Assembly (NCBI RefSeq): GCF_020073815.1
Contig: NZ_JAIQZJ010000011.1
Location: 1-64,000 of the forward strand
DNA from: Nocardioides mangrovi
GTDB lineage: Bacteria > Actinomycetota > Actinomycetes > Propionibacteriales > Nocardioidaceae
Reading direction: 5' to 3'
Length of the DNA: 64,000 bases
The notes under the pieces are model-generated. The model made no database searches. It had not been told where the DNA came from and saw nothing but the letters and a program-made list of their open reading frames with translations. The first letter of the stretch is position 1. Every line of letters begins with the position of its first letter. Of the stretch, positions 50,117 through 58,819 are shown in pieces. The position numbers and the translations under genes were made by a program.

Positions 50117-50122
50117 CTGCAC

Positions 50123-51070
50123 ATGCAGCAACGGCGTGTCGGCACCACCGGCCTGACCGTGTCCCGGTTGGGGCTCGGCACGATGACCTGGGGTCGCGAC
50201 ACCGACGAGCACGAGGCGCGCGACCAGATGATCGCCTTCGCGGAGGCCGGCGGCACCCTCGTCGACACGGCCGCCGGCTACGGCAACGGCGCGTCCGAGG
50301 AGCTCGTGGGCAGCCTGATCGGCGACGTCGTCGCCCGCGACGAGGTCGTGCTCGCGACCAAGGCCGGCATCCGGGCCCGGCACGGCGCGCGGGAGTACAA
50401 CACCTCGCGGGGCCACCTGCTCGGCACCCTCGACGCCTCGCTCGAGCGTCTCGGCGTGGACCACGTCGACCTGTGGCAGGTGCACATCTGGTCCGACGAG
50501 ACGCCGCTCGAGGAGACGCTGTCGGCCCTGGACGACGCGGTCCGCAGTGGACGCGCGTCGTACGTCGGGATCTCGAACTACACCGGCTGGCAGACCGGCC
50601 AGGCGGCCACCTGGCAGCGGGTGGTGCCGGGGCGGACGCCGCTGGCGAGCACGCAGGTCGAGTACTCCCTGCTCAACCGCGGGATCGAGCACGAGGTGCT
50701 CCCGGCGGCCCGCGCGCTCGGGCTGGGGGTCCTGCCGTGGTCGCCGCTGGGGCGCGGGGTGCTGACCGGCAAGTACCGCACCGGTACGCCGTCGGACTCC
50801 CGCGCGGCGTCCAACCACTTCTCCGGGTTCGTGAACCCCTACCTCGACGAGCGGTCCGCCGGGATCGTCGAGGCCGTGGCCCGCGCGGCTGACGGCCTCG
50901 GCTGGTCCACGCTCGAGGTCGCGCTGGTGTGGGTGCGCGACCGGCTCGGCGTCACCGCGCCGATCGTCGGCGCCCGGACGGCCGCCCAGCTCCGCGGCGC
51001 TCTCGGTGTGGAGGACCTCACGCTGCCTCCTGAGATCACCGCAGCACTCGACGACGTTTCGGCAGACTGA
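50123..51070 (+). CDS. aldo/keto reductase
   Basis: 315 residues. NADPH-dependent oxidoreductase with a TIM barrel. Seen: LGLGTMTWGRDTDEHEARDQ, the catalytic Asp/Tyr region LVDTAAGYGNGASEELVGSL, Lys in VLATKAGIRA, HVDLWQVHIW, and the NADPH site near VGARTAAQLRGALG. Substrate unknown. The ATG is leaderless. A short DUF5703 gene follows closely on the same strand. Confidence 0.93.
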   Translation: MQQRRVGTTGLTVSRLGLGTMTWGRDTDEHEARDQMIAFAEAGGTLVDTAAGYGNGASEELVGSLIGDVVARDEVVLATKAGIRARHGAREYNTSRGHLLGTLDASLERLGVDHVDLWQVHIWSDETPLEETLSALDDAVRSGRASYVGISNYTGWQTGQAATWQRVVPGRTPLASTQVEYSLLNRGIEHEVLPAARALGLGVLPWSPLGRGVLTGKYRTGTPSDSRAASNHFSGFVNPYLDERSAGIVEAVARAADGLGWSTLEVALVWVRDRLGVTAPIVGARTAAQLRGALGVEDLTLPPEITAALDDVSAD

Positions 51071-51113
51071 CGGCAGACTGGACTGACCGGACCTCGGACC
51101 GAGAGGAGACCCC

Positions 51114-51332
51114 GTGACCCGTGCGTTGCGCCGCCCACCCACCCGAGGGGTGGAGTGGGAGTTCGACAAGGTCTCCTTCTCGCGGGAGTTCTCCCGCAAC
51201 GTGGTCACCAAGCTCCTCGTCGAGCGCGCCGAGCACGGGGGCTGGGAGCTCGACCGCGTCCGGATCACCGCCGACGGCACCCGACGCGTGATCCTGCGCC
51301 GGAAGATCATCCGCGCGGTCCGCACCGCCTGA
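51114..51332 (+). CDS. DUF5703 family protein
   Basis: 72 residues. A compact basic protein (VEWEFDKVSFSREFSRNVVT, LLVERAEHGGWELDRVRI) matching the short actinobacterial DUF5703 family. No function is known. The GTG start has GAGAGGAG 6 nt upstream. It is 43 bp after the aldo/keto reductase stop and probably co-transcribed with it. Repeat copies 10 and 11 follow. Confidence 0.85.
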   Translation: MTRALRRPPTRGVEWEFDKVSFSREFSRNVVTKLLVERAEHGGWELDRVRITADGTRRVILRRKIIRAVRTA

Positions 51333-51382
51333 TCCGGCCGATCCGGTCGATCCGGTCGTCTGGTGCGGCCGCTTCACGCAGG

Positions 51383-51441
51383 GGGAATGGTCACCAACCC
51401 CATGTTGTGGGCCCGGAAACACCGGGTTGGTGACCATTCCT
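51383..51441. repeat. dispersed inverted-repeat element, copy 10, with compensatory change
   Basis: Arms ATGGTCACCAA (51387-51397) and TTGGTGACCAT (51427-51437), spacer 29 nt. The first base of the left core is A instead of T and its partner in the right core is T instead of A, so the arm-to-arm pair is preserved while the symmetry within each arm is lost. Confidence 0.9.
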
Positions 51442-51471
51442 GGTCCCCTCAGCCCGACCGCCGAGCACACG

Positions 51472-51530
51472 AGGTTTGGTCACCAACCCCCTGATCCGGG
51501 GCCGAGAACAGCAGGTTGGTGACCAATCCC
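51472..51530. repeat. dispersed inverted-repeat element, copy 11
   Basis: Arms TTGGTCACCAA (51476-51486) and TTGGTGACCAA (51516-51526), spacer 29 nt; the outer pair is T/T, a mismatch. It follows copy 10 by 30 bp, in the gap between the convergent DUF5703 and M20 genes. Confidence 0.9.
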
Positions 51531-51554
51531 CCTGCGGTGTCGGCCGGGCAGCCC

Positions 51555-52877
51555 TCAGACGTCGTCGAGGAACCGGTCGAAGACCCGAGCGCCGAACTCC
51601 AGGGCGTCGGTGGGGACGCGCTCGTCGACACCGTGGAAGAGCGCGGTGAAGTCGAGGTCGGCGGGCAGGCGGAGGGGTGCGAAGCCGAAGGAGCGCATGC
51701 CGAGCTTGCGGAAGTGCTTGGCGTCGGTGCCGCCGCTCATCAGGTACGGCGCCACGATCGCGTCCGGGTCCTCGGCGAGGATGGAGCGGGTCATGGCGTC
51801 GACCAGCTCGCCCTCGTACGGCGTCTCCCACGGCTGCTGGTGGCTGACGAAGTCGATGTCGACGTCCTCGCCCACCAGCGCGCGCAGGGTCGTGAAGAAG
51901 TCGTCCTCGAGGCCGGGCAGGAAGCGGCCGTCGACGTGGGCGCTCGCCTCGGTGGGGATGACGTTCACCTTGTAGCCGGCACCGAGCATCGTGGGGTTGG
52001 CGGTGTTGCGGATGACCGCGCCGAGCATCCGGGAGGCGCCCTCGAACTCCGAGACCAGCGCCTCGGCGTTGTCCGGGGTCACCTCCTCGCCCACCAGCTC
52101 GCCGACCGACGCCAGCAGGGTGCGCATCGCGGGCGTCAGCTGGATCGGCCACTCGTGGGCGCCGATCCGGGCGATCGCGGCGGCGAGGGTGGTGACAGCG
52201 TTGTCGCGGTTGATCATCGAGCCGTGGCCGGCTCGGCCCCGGGCGGTCAGCCGCATCCAGGCCATGCCCTTCTCGGCCGCCTCGATCAGGTAGATCCGCC
52301 GGCCGCGGACCGTGGCGCTGAAGCCGCCGACCTCGCCGACGGCGTCGGTGCAGCCCTCGAGCTCCTCGGCGTGCTGCTCGACGAGCACCTGCGCACCCTT
52401 GTGGCCGCCGGCCTCCTCGTCCGCGGTGAAGCAGAGGGTGATCGGCCGCTCCGGGACCCGTCCCGACCGCTGGCGGGCGCGGACGACGGCGAGCAGCATC
52501 GCGTCGAAGTCCTTCATGTCGACCGCGCCCCGGCCCCACAGGTAGCCGTCCTTGACCTCGCCGGCGAACGGGTCGACCTGCCAGTCCTCCGCGGCCGCCG
52601 GTACGACGTCGAGGTGGCCGTGCAGCAGCAGCCCGTCGGTCCGCGACCCGCCCGAGCCTCCCGCGCCGCCCCACTGCGCGATGACGTTCGTGCGCCCGGC
52701 CTCGCCCTCGATCAGCCGCGACTCGATGCCCACCTCGTCGAGCAGCGAGGCGACGTGCTCGGCCGCCTTGCGCTCGCCGGGACCGTCCTCGTCGCCGTAG
52801 TTGGAGGTGTCGATCCGGATCAGGTCCCGGCACAGCTCGACGACCTCGGCAGCCGGGTCCACGCGCTCGTCCGTCAT
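51555..52877 (-). CDS. M20/M28-type metallopeptidase (ArgE/DapE/CPG2 group)
   Basis: 440 residues. Di-zinc exopeptidase or deacylase. Zinc and catalytic residues: His88 and Asp90 in LLLHGHLDVVPA, Asp in WGRGAVDMKDFDAML, Glu-Glu in CFTADEEAGGHKG, and C-terminal His in FTALFHGVDERVP; a lid domain lies at about 190-315. Substrate not predictable; the family includes dipeptidases and N-acyl-amino-acid hydrolases. ATG start, with only a weak -10-like box (CATGCT) nearby. Confidence 0.92.
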   Translation of the reverse strand: MTDERVDPAAEVVELCRDLIRIDTSNYGDEDGPGERKAAEHVASLLDEVGIESRLIEGEAGRTNVIAQWGGAGGSGGSRTDGLLLHGHLDVVPAAAEDWQVDPFAGEVKDGYLWGRGAVDMKDFDAMLLAVVRARQRSGRVPERPITLCFTADEEAGGHKGAQVLVEQHAEELEGCTDAVGEVGGFSATVRGRRIYLIEAAEKGMAWMRLTARGRAGHGSMINRDNAVTTLAAAIARIGAHEWPIQLTPAMRTLLASVGELVGEEVTPDNAEALVSEFEGASRMLGAVIRNTANPTMLGAGYKVNVIPTEASAHVDGRFLPGLEDDFFTTLRALVGEDVDIDFVSHQQPWETPYEGELVDAMTRSILAEDPDAIVAPYLMSGGTDAKHFRKLGMRSFGFAPLRLPADLDFTALFHGVDERVPTDALEFGARVFDRFLDDV

Positions 52878-52949
52878 GCCCCCAGCATGTCATCGCGACC
52901 GGATCAGGAGCAGGTCGATGCCGATGCGGAACATCGTCGGACCCTTTGC

Positions 52950-52955
52950 TACTGT
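52950..52955 (+). promoter_or_regulatory. tRNA-Leu promoter -10 box TACTGT
   Basis: TACTGT lies 13 bp before the tRNA 5' end, a normal distance for a precursor with a short leader. Confidence 0.5.
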
Positions 52956-52968
52956 TCCACCCGCACTC

Positions 52969-53054
52969 GTCCGGGTGGCGGAATTGGCAGACGCGCTAGC
53001 TTGAGGTGCTAGTGCCCTTTATCGGGCGTGGGGGTTCAAGTCCCCCCTCGGACA
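52969..53054 (+). tRNA. tRNA-Leu, anticodon GAG
   Basis: 86 nt, no encoded CCA. Acceptor GTCCGGG pairs with CTCGGAC (one G-U pair), discriminator A. The anticodon stem is CTAGC/GCTAG with loop TTGAGGT, anticodon GAG (reads CUC and CUU). A long variable arm (GCCC/GGGC) is present, as expected for a class II tRNA, and the T arm is GGGGG-TTCAAGT-CCCCC. Confidence 0.96.
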
Positions 53055-53072
53055 CAGAAGGCATCACCTGGG

Positions 53073-53108
53073 GCCGGCCCCAGACCGAGAGATCGGTCTG
53101 GGGCCGGC
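53073..53108 (+). terminator. strong intrinsic terminator after tRNA-Leu
   Basis: GCCGGCCCCAGACCGA and TCGGTCTGGGGCCGGC form a perfect 16-bp stem with GAGA loop, followed by CATTT. It starts 18 bp after the tRNA. Confidence 0.9.
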
Positions 53109-53211
53109 GTCATTTCGGGCCTCCTGTCAGCGTCGTTCGAGGCGCCGTTCTCGGCTCGAGATGAGAATTACACCGCTGAAATTAGTGACCCGCTCTCGGG
53201 CGTGTCGCCTT

Positions 53212-53260
53212 GACAATTTCCGTCACTTTCTTCTCACGGGCCAACAATTGTCCCTAGACT
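53212..53260 (+). promoter_or_regulatory. CHAP gene promoter with AT-rich inverted repeat
   Basis: TAGACT (53255-53260) lies 7 nt before the GTG at 53268, so the gene is leaderless. GACAATT (53212-53218) and AATTGTC (53246-53252) form an inverted repeat just upstream, in an unusually AT-rich stretch (53160-53260) for this genome; it may be a regulator-binding site. Confidence 0.5.
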
Positions 53261-53267
53261 CCCACCC

Positions 53268-54980
53268 GTGCCGCTGCGGAACCGTCTGCTCGCGCCCCTC
53301 GCCTGTGCCCTCGTGAGCGTCCTGGCGGCGGGGCTCCTGACCCTTGCCCCGACCGCCGCCGAGGCGGCGACCAAGGGCGGGCTCGTCCATCGGCAGACCA
53401 AGGGCGACAAGGCGAGCCAACGCACCGTCTTCCCGCGCAGCTCCTACCTCTGCTACGGCTACCAGGACTGCAAGGACGCCGGCATGGGCAACGCGGGCTA
53501 CGCCGCGGCCAACGACAAGATGTACTGGCGGATGTACTCCGGCCACAACTGCACCAACTACGCGGCGTACCGGATGGTCCACAGCGGACTGCCCAACACG
53601 CGTCCGTGGTCGGGTGGCGGCAACGCGATGTACTGGGGCACCTCGATGCCGAAGATCACCAACGGCACCCCGACCGTCGGCGCCGTGGCCTGGTGGAAGG
53701 CCAACACCGGCCCCGCGGGCTCGGTCGGGCACGTCGCGTACGTCGAGCAGGTGGTCTCCGCCGACGAGGTGATCGTCTCCCAGGACAGCTGGGGCGGCGA
53801 CTTCTCGTGGGCCGTGATCACCCGCAGCAGCGGCAACTGGCCGAGCGGCTTCATCCACTTCAACGACGTCACCATGGTCAACAAGAAGGCCCCGGTCATC
53901 TCGGGCACGACCAAGGTCGGCGGGACGCTCACCGCGACCGCTGGCTCCTGGAAGCCCGGCGACGTCAAGGTCAGCTACCAGTGGTACGCCGACGGCAAGG
54001 CGGTCAAGCGCGGCAAGCAGGCGACGTACGTGCTGGGCGGCGCCCGCCTCGGCGCCACGATGACCGTGAAGACCACCGCCACCAAGATGGGCTACGCGAC
54101 GACGTCGGTCACCTCGGCCGCGACCTCCAGCGTCCTGCCCGGCCAGATCACCAACACGACGGCACCGGTGCTCGGCGGCGTCGCGCAGGTCGACCAGACC
54201 CTCAGCGTCGACACGGGCGCGTGGAACCCGACGCCGGACAGCGTCAGCGTCCAGTGGAACGCCGACGGGGTGCCGATCACCGGTGCGACCGGCGCGACGC
54301 TCGCGCTCGGCCCCGACCTCGTCGGCCAGCAGATCACCGCGACCGTGACCGCGCGCCGCGACAGCTACGACGACGTCGTGGTCACCACCACCCCGTCCGC
54401 CGCCGTCGCCCCCGGCACCTTCACCGTCACCCGGGAGCCGAGCGTCCTCGGCGTCGCCAAGCCGGGCCAGACGCTGCGTCTCGACCCGGGCCTCTTCAAG
54501 CCCGTCGACGCGGGCGTCCAGGTCCAGTGGCTGCGCGACGGCGTCCCGGTGCTCAACGCGACCGGCGACACCTACTTCGTCTCCGGGCTGGACCTCGGCT
54601 CGCGGATCTCCGCGCAGGTGACCCTGACCCGCGCGGGCTACGAGACCTCGGTCCGGACCTCGCTGGAGACCACCCGTGTCAAGGCGACCCCGAAGCTGGC
54701 GCTGACCCGCGAGAAGCTCAGTCACCGGGTCAAGCTCACGGTCGACGTCACCGCTCCCGACGTCCCGCAGGTGGACGGCGCGGTGCTGGTGAAGGTCCAG
54801 GGCGGCTTCCGTCAGGAGGTCACCCTGACCAACGGCCGCGCCAAGCTCAGCGTGAGCGGCCTGCCTCGCGGCAAGCGCACGGTGACCTTGGTCTTCCTCG
54901 GCAGCGACACCGTCGAGCGCACCGTGAAGACCTCCGCGCTGTGGATGCCGGCCCCGAAGGGCTCCGGCAAGGGCAGCTAG
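53268..54980 (+). CDS. secreted CHAP-domain protein with Ig-like repeats
   Basis: 570 residues. Signal peptide at about 1-34 (ending AEAA). A CHAP domain (about 55-195) has the nucleophile Cys95 in SGHNCTNYAAY and His155 in GSVGHVAYVEQV, as in amidases or endopeptidases acting on peptidoglycan. Three related beta-sandwich repeats follow at about 207-475 (VGGTLTATAGSWKPGDVKVS, VDQTLSVDTGAWNPTPDSVS, PGQTLRLDPGLFKPVDAGVQ), then a fourth, different domain. Probably a cell-wall hydrolase. It runs tail-to-tail with the LCP gene, the stops overlapping. Confidence 0.9.
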   Translation: MPLRNRLLAPLACALVSVLAAGLLTLAPTAAEAATKGGLVHRQTKGDKASQRTVFPRSSYLCYGYQDCKDAGMGNAGYAAANDKMYWRMYSGHNCTNYAAYRMVHSGLPNTRPWSGGGNAMYWGTSMPKITNGTPTVGAVAWWKANTGPAGSVGHVAYVEQVVSADEVIVSQDSWGGDFSWAVITRSSGNWPSGFIHFNDVTMVNKKAPVISGTTKVGGTLTATAGSWKPGDVKVSYQWYADGKAVKRGKQATYVLGGARLGATMTVKTTATKMGYATTSVTSAATSSVLPGQITNTTAPVLGGVAQVDQTLSVDTGAWNPTPDSVSVQWNADGVPITGATGATLALGPDLVGQQITATVTARRDSYDDVVVTTTPSAAVAPGTFTVTREPSVLGVAKPGQTLRLDPGLFKPVDAGVQVQWLRDGVPVLNATGDTYFVSGLDLGSRISAQVTLTRAGYETSVRTSLETTRVKATPKLALTREKLSHRVKLTVDVTAPDVPQVDGAVLVKVQGGFRQEVTLTNGRAKLSVSGLPRGKRTVTLVFLGSDTVERTVKTSALWMPAPKGSGKGS

Positions 54981-56461
54981 CTCACGGGGTGGTAGCCGCA
55001 GGCGTCGCTGACGGTGACCGCCTTGCCGGCGTCGTCCTGGCCGCCACCGCCGCCGTGGTGCGGCGCCGTCGCCCTGGCGACCACCGACTGCATCCACGCG
55101 TAGTCCGGGTCGCCGGAGAAGAACTTGTCGGAGCTGATGAAGGCGACCGACTTCATCTTCTTCTCCTTCACCTTCAGGGCGAGGTCGACGAAGGCCGGCA
55201 TCAGCTTGCGCGGGATGTCCGTGCGCAGGATCTCCTGCCCTGCCTTGGCGAGGTCCTGGTAGCGGCGCAGCACGTTGAGCGGGTCGGCTGCGTCGACGAT
55301 CGCGTTGACCATGCAGCGCTGGCGCAGCATCCGCTGGTAGTCGTCGGACCCCCAGCGGCCGCGGGAGTACCAGAGCGCGTGGAAGCCGTCGAGGTGCTGG
55401 TCGGGCCCGGGCTCGAGGTAGCCGGTCGGCGGGATGCCGGCGTCGGTGTTGCCGTTGATCGCGATCGGCTCGTTGATGTTGACCGTGACCCCGCCGATCG
55501 CGTCGACCAGCTGCTTGAAGCCGTCGAGGTTGATCAGGAGGTAGTAGTCGACGTGCGTGCCGAGGCTGCCCGCAACCGCCTGCTTGATCGCGTCCGCACC
55601 CTCGTTCTCGGAGTCGCCGAGGATGTGCGGGTAGAGCGCCGGCACCTGGGAGTAGACGGCGTTGAGCATCCAGTTGCCCGCGTCGGCGTTCGGGTCCGTG
55701 CTGCGGAAGCCGTCCGGGAAGACCGTGTGGAGCGGGCTGTCCGCAGGGAACTGCGCGTTCATCATGTTGCGCGGGAGGCTGAACATCACCGACCGGCCGG
55801 TCCGGGTGTCCATGCTGAGCAGGATCACCGAGTCGGTCCGGATGCCGATCCGGCCGACGCCGCCGTCCCCTCCGAGGAGCAGCACGTTGACGCGGTCCTC
55901 CCCCGCCCACGGGTCCTCCTCGGTGACACCCGTGGGGGTGGTCGCGGTGTCCTCGTCGTTGAAGACCTTCGCCACGAAGTCGGCCTGGGACGTCGCGATC
56001 CGCACGCCCTGGACAGCGGGCAGGCCGACCAGGATGCAGAGCAGGGTCACCACGAGCGCGCCGAGCACCTGCTCGAGCCGGCTCATCGCCTTCGGCCGCG
56101 CGAAGAGGTAGGTGCCGACCACGACCAGCGCCCACAGCGCGAGACAGACGCCGATCACGACGGCGGCGATCCGCAGCCGGGTCGGGTCGAAGGCGAAGTC
56201 GACGAGGCGGTGCAGGGAGCGCGCGTAGTAGCCCAGCGCGGCGAGGCCGGCCACGAAGGGCACGAGCACGACGTACCCGATGCGGCGCCGCATCCAGAGG
56301 AACCCGGCGCCCGGCACGGCTGCGCCGAGCAGCGTCACGACCAGGGCGCCGGCGAGCGTGCGTGCCCGTCGGTAGCGGCGTACGGCGGAGGCGCGGTGGC
56401 GACCGTTCTCCGGCGGTTCCGGGCGCGCCGAGGGCGCAACGGTCTCCACCGATCCCGACAT
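54977..56461 (-). CDS. LCP family (LytR-CpsA-Psr) glycopolymer ligase
   Basis: 494 residues. Membrane enzymes of this family attach glycopolymers to peptidoglycan in the wall. The N-terminus is cytoplasmic and basic, followed by four hydrophobic segments (about 35-57, 63-81, 94-120, 130-155), more than the single helix usual in the family. The LCP domain (about 190-410) has RTDSVILLSMDTRTGRSVMF, SLPRNMMNAQFP, GVTVNINEPI and WYSRGRWGSDDYQRMLRQR with the conserved Arg. The C-terminal section ends HHGGGGGQ plus a short tail. ATG with GGGAAGGG upstream. Confidence 0.93.
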   Translation of the reverse strand: MSGSVETVAPSARPEPPENGRHRASAVRRYRRARTLAGALVVTLLGAAVPGAGFLWMRRRIGYVVLVPFVAGLAALGYYARSLHRLVDFAFDPTRLRIAAVVIGVCLALWALVVVGTYLFARPKAMSRLEQVLGALVVTLLCILVGLPAVQGVRIATSQADFVAKVFNDEDTATTPTGVTEEDPWAGEDRVNVLLLGGDGGVGRIGIRTDSVILLSMDTRTGRSVMFSLPRNMMNAQFPADSPLHTVFPDGFRSTDPNADAGNWMLNAVYSQVPALYPHILGDSENEGADAIKQAVAGSLGTHVDYYLLINLDGFKQLVDAIGGVTVNINEPIAINGNTDAGIPPTGYLEPGPDQHLDGFHALWYSRGRWGSDDYQRMLRQRCMVNAIVDAADPLNVLRRYQDLAKAGQEILRTDIPRKLMPAFVDLALKVKEKKMKSVAFISSDKFFSGDPDYAWMQSVVARATAPHHGGGGGQDDAGKAVTVSDACGYHPVS

Positions 56462-56522
56462 CCGGCACCCTTCCCGTCGAAACCCGTCCGAAGGGTAACC
56501 GGAGACGACGAGTGAGGCGGTG

Positions 56523-58112
56523 TCAGACCGGCAGTTTGCGCGACACCTCGTACGACGTCCCGCGCGGTGCCCGCTCCCAGAGCTCGCCGTTGCCCGGGGT
56601 GGCGCCCTCGGCCGCGAGCTCGCGCTTGAGCACCTTGTTGGTCGCGGTGCTCGGCAGGTCGGGCGCGATCCGGACGAACCGCGGCCACGCCTTGGGCGAC
56701 AGGTCGGCCTGCGCGGCCAGGAAGTCCTCGAGCTCGACGGGCGACAGCTCGGCGTCGTCCTGGAGCACGATCGCGGCCATCACCTGGTCGCCGACGTGCT
56801 CGTCCGGGACGGCGTAGACGGCCACCCGGTTGACCTTCTCGAGACGCTGGAGCACCCGCTCGATCGGGGCAGCGGCGAGGTTCTCGCCGTCCACCCGCAT
56901 CCAGTCCGCGGTCCGGCCGGCGAGGTAGATCCAGCCGTCGGCGTCCTTGTAGGCGAGGTCGCCGGACCAGTACATCCCGTGCCGCATCCGCTCGTCGTTG
57001 GCGGACGTGTCGTTGTAGTAGCCGCTGAAGTAGCCGGCGCCCTGGGTGTTCACCAGCTCGCCGACGGCCTCGTCGGCGTTGAGCAGCGCACCGGTCGCGT
57101 CGAACCGCGCGACCGCGCACTCGGTGATCGTCTCGTTGCTGTAGATCGCCACGCCCTCGAAGCCCTTCCCGATCGAGCCCTTCGGGGTGCCTGCCTGACG
57201 CGTGATGATGATCGCGAGCTCGGTCGACCCGAAGCCGTCGACGACCTGGCAGCCGAACCGTCGGCTGAACTCGTCGATGTCGCGGTCGCTCGCCTCGTTG
57301 CCGAAGGCGACCCGCAGGGACGTCGTCGCGTCGTCCTGCGCCTCCGGCGTCGCGAGCACGTAGGCGAGCGGCTTGCCGACGTAGTTCATGTAGGTGACGC
57401 CGTAGCGGCGGACGTCCTCGACGAAGCGCGACGCGCTGAACCTCGCGGGCACGATGGTCGCGCCCGCGCACACCGCCGGCGCCCAGCCCGCGACGACCGC
57501 GTTGGAGTGGAAGAGCGGCATCGACACGTAGCAGACGTCGTCCGGGCCGAGCGAGAACTGGCCCTGCAGGTTGAGTCCGGAGAAGAGCACCATGAGGTGG
57601 TTGACCTGCACCGCCTTGGGGTCACCGCTGGTGCCCGAGGTGAAGATCATCATGAAGGTGTCCATCGCCTCGACCTCGCGGTACGGCGTCAGCGGGCCGG
57701 CGCCGGCGACCAGGTCGGCCCATTCCTCGGTCGAGGTGTCGAGGACGCGTACGTCGCCGAGGTCGAGCCCGTCGAGCAGCGGCCGGTGCTCCGCGTCGGT
57801 GACGAGCAGCTGGGCCTCGGATCGACGTAGGTCCTTGAGCAGGCCCTCGCCGCGGCGGGTGTTGTTGATCCCGCAGAGCGTGTAGCCGCCCAGGCCGGCG
57901 GCGGCCATGGCGCGCAGCATGTCGGGGGTGTTCCCGAGCAGGGTGCCGACGTGCGCCGGCCGGTCCGGGTCGACCAGCCCGAGCAACGCCGACGCGACCG
58001 CGGTCGCCTCCGCGACGTGCTCGCGCCACGTCCAGGTCTGCTCGCCGTGGCGCACCCCGGTGCTGTCGTCCTCGGCACGCTCCCGCAGCAGCTGCTGAAG
58101 GGTCTCGGCCAC
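56523..58112 (-). CDS. FadD-type acyl-CoA synthetase
   Basis: 529 residues. ANL enzyme of the actinobacterial FadD1/FadD17 type, activating fatty or steroid-side-chain acids. Motifs: P-loop IFTSGTSGDPKAVQV, MPLFHSNAVVAGW, VDGFGSTELAIIITRQ, SGDLAYKDADGWIYLAGRTA, DWMRVDGENLAAAPIE and the C-terminal STATNKVLKREL with the catalytic Lys. GTG start with GAGGGAGGCAG upstream. It is divergent from the molybdopterin gene; there is no obvious operon partner. Confidence 0.92.
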   Translation of the reverse strand: MAETLQQLLRERAEDDSTGVRHGEQTWTWREHVAEATAVASALLGLVDPDRPAHVGTLLGNTPDMLRAMAAAGLGGYTLCGINNTRRGEGLLKDLRRSEAQLLVTDAEHRPLLDGLDLGDVRVLDTSTEEWADLVAGAGPLTPYREVEAMDTFMMIFTSGTSGDPKAVQVNHLMVLFSGLNLQGQFSLGPDDVCYVSMPLFHSNAVVAGWAPAVCAGATIVPARFSASRFVEDVRRYGVTYMNYVGKPLAYVLATPEAQDDATTSLRVAFGNEASDRDIDEFSRRFGCQVVDGFGSTELAIIITRQAGTPKGSIGKGFEGVAIYSNETITECAVARFDATGALLNADEAVGELVNTQGAGYFSGYYNDTSANDERMRHGMYWSGDLAYKDADGWIYLAGRTADWMRVDGENLAAAPIERVLQRLEKVNRVAVYAVPDEHVGDQVMAAIVLQDDAELSPVELEDFLAAQADLSPKAWPRFVRIAPDLPSTATNKVLKRELAAEGATPGNGELWERAPRGTSYEVSRKLPV

Positions 58113-58207
58113 CCTGCCTCCCTCGGTTAGTTGACGCGCGTCAAGTTACGAGACGCCCGCCGAAAGTGCAACGTGTTCCACTTCCGCGTGTCTGACATGA
58201 TGCTCCT

Positions 58208-58819
58208 GTGCCAGTCACCCGCGGCTTCCTCGGCAAGCGACGCGCGTCGCGCCCGGACCGGCTGCCCCCGGGGCAGTACGACACCGGCAGCTCCTGGCCC
58301 ACGCTGACCGCCGAGGCGACGCCCGACCTCGACGTCGAGCGGTGGCAGATGACCGTCGACGGTCTGGTCGAGCAGCCCCACAGCTGGTCGTGGCGGGAGG
58401 CGCACGCGCTGCCGTCCTCGACGTACTTCGGCGACATCCACTGCGTCACCACCTGGTCGAAGTTCGACATGACCTTCACCGGCGTCAGCGTCGACACCCT
58501 GCTGGAGGTGGCCCGCCCGAAGCCCGAGGCCCGCTTCGTGATGGCCCACTCGACCACCGGCTACACCACCAACCTGCCGCTCGAGGACCTCACCGGCGGC
58601 AAGGCCTGGGTGGTCTGGGAGGTCGACGGCAAGCCGCTCCCTCGCGGCCACGGCGGCCCGGTGCGGCTGCTCGTGCCGCACCTCTACTTCTGGAAGTCCG
58701 CGAAGTGGGTGACCCGGCTCGAGCTGATGGAGCGGGACCGTCCGGGCTTCTGGGAGCAGAACGGCTACCACGACCGCGGGGACCCGTGGCTCGAGCAGCG
58801 CTACCAGGGCGATCCGTGA
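58208..58819 (+). CDS. sulfite oxidase-like molybdopterin oxidoreductase
   Basis: 203 residues, one Moco-binding domain. The molybdenum-ligand Cys79 lies in GDIHCVTTWSKFDMTFTGVS; MAHSTTGYTTNLPLEDLTGG and PRGHGGPVRLLVPHLYFWKS match SUOX/MsrP-like catalytic domains. There is no dimerisation domain and no signal peptide, so it is probably cytoplasmic. Substrate unknown. The downstream reductase gene overlaps by 4 bp (GTGA) and probably passes electrons to or from it. Confidence 0.92.
   Translation: MPVTRGFLGKRRASRPDRLPPGQYDTGSSWPTLTAEATPDLDVERWQMTVDGLVEQPHSWSWREAHALPSSTYFGDIHCVTTWSKFDMTFTGVSVDTLLEVARPKPEARFVMAHSTTGYTTNLPLEDLTGGKAWVVWEVDGKPLPRGHGGPVRLLVPHLYFWKSAKWVTRLELMERDRPGFWEQNGYHDRGDPWLEQRYQGDP

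Noticed and set aside
53109..53267. ydaO (c-di-AMP) riboswitch before the CHAP gene
   Set aside because: Wall-hydrolase genes often carry one, but the -10 box lies 7 nt before the start codon, leaving no leader RNA, and no matching motif was seen.
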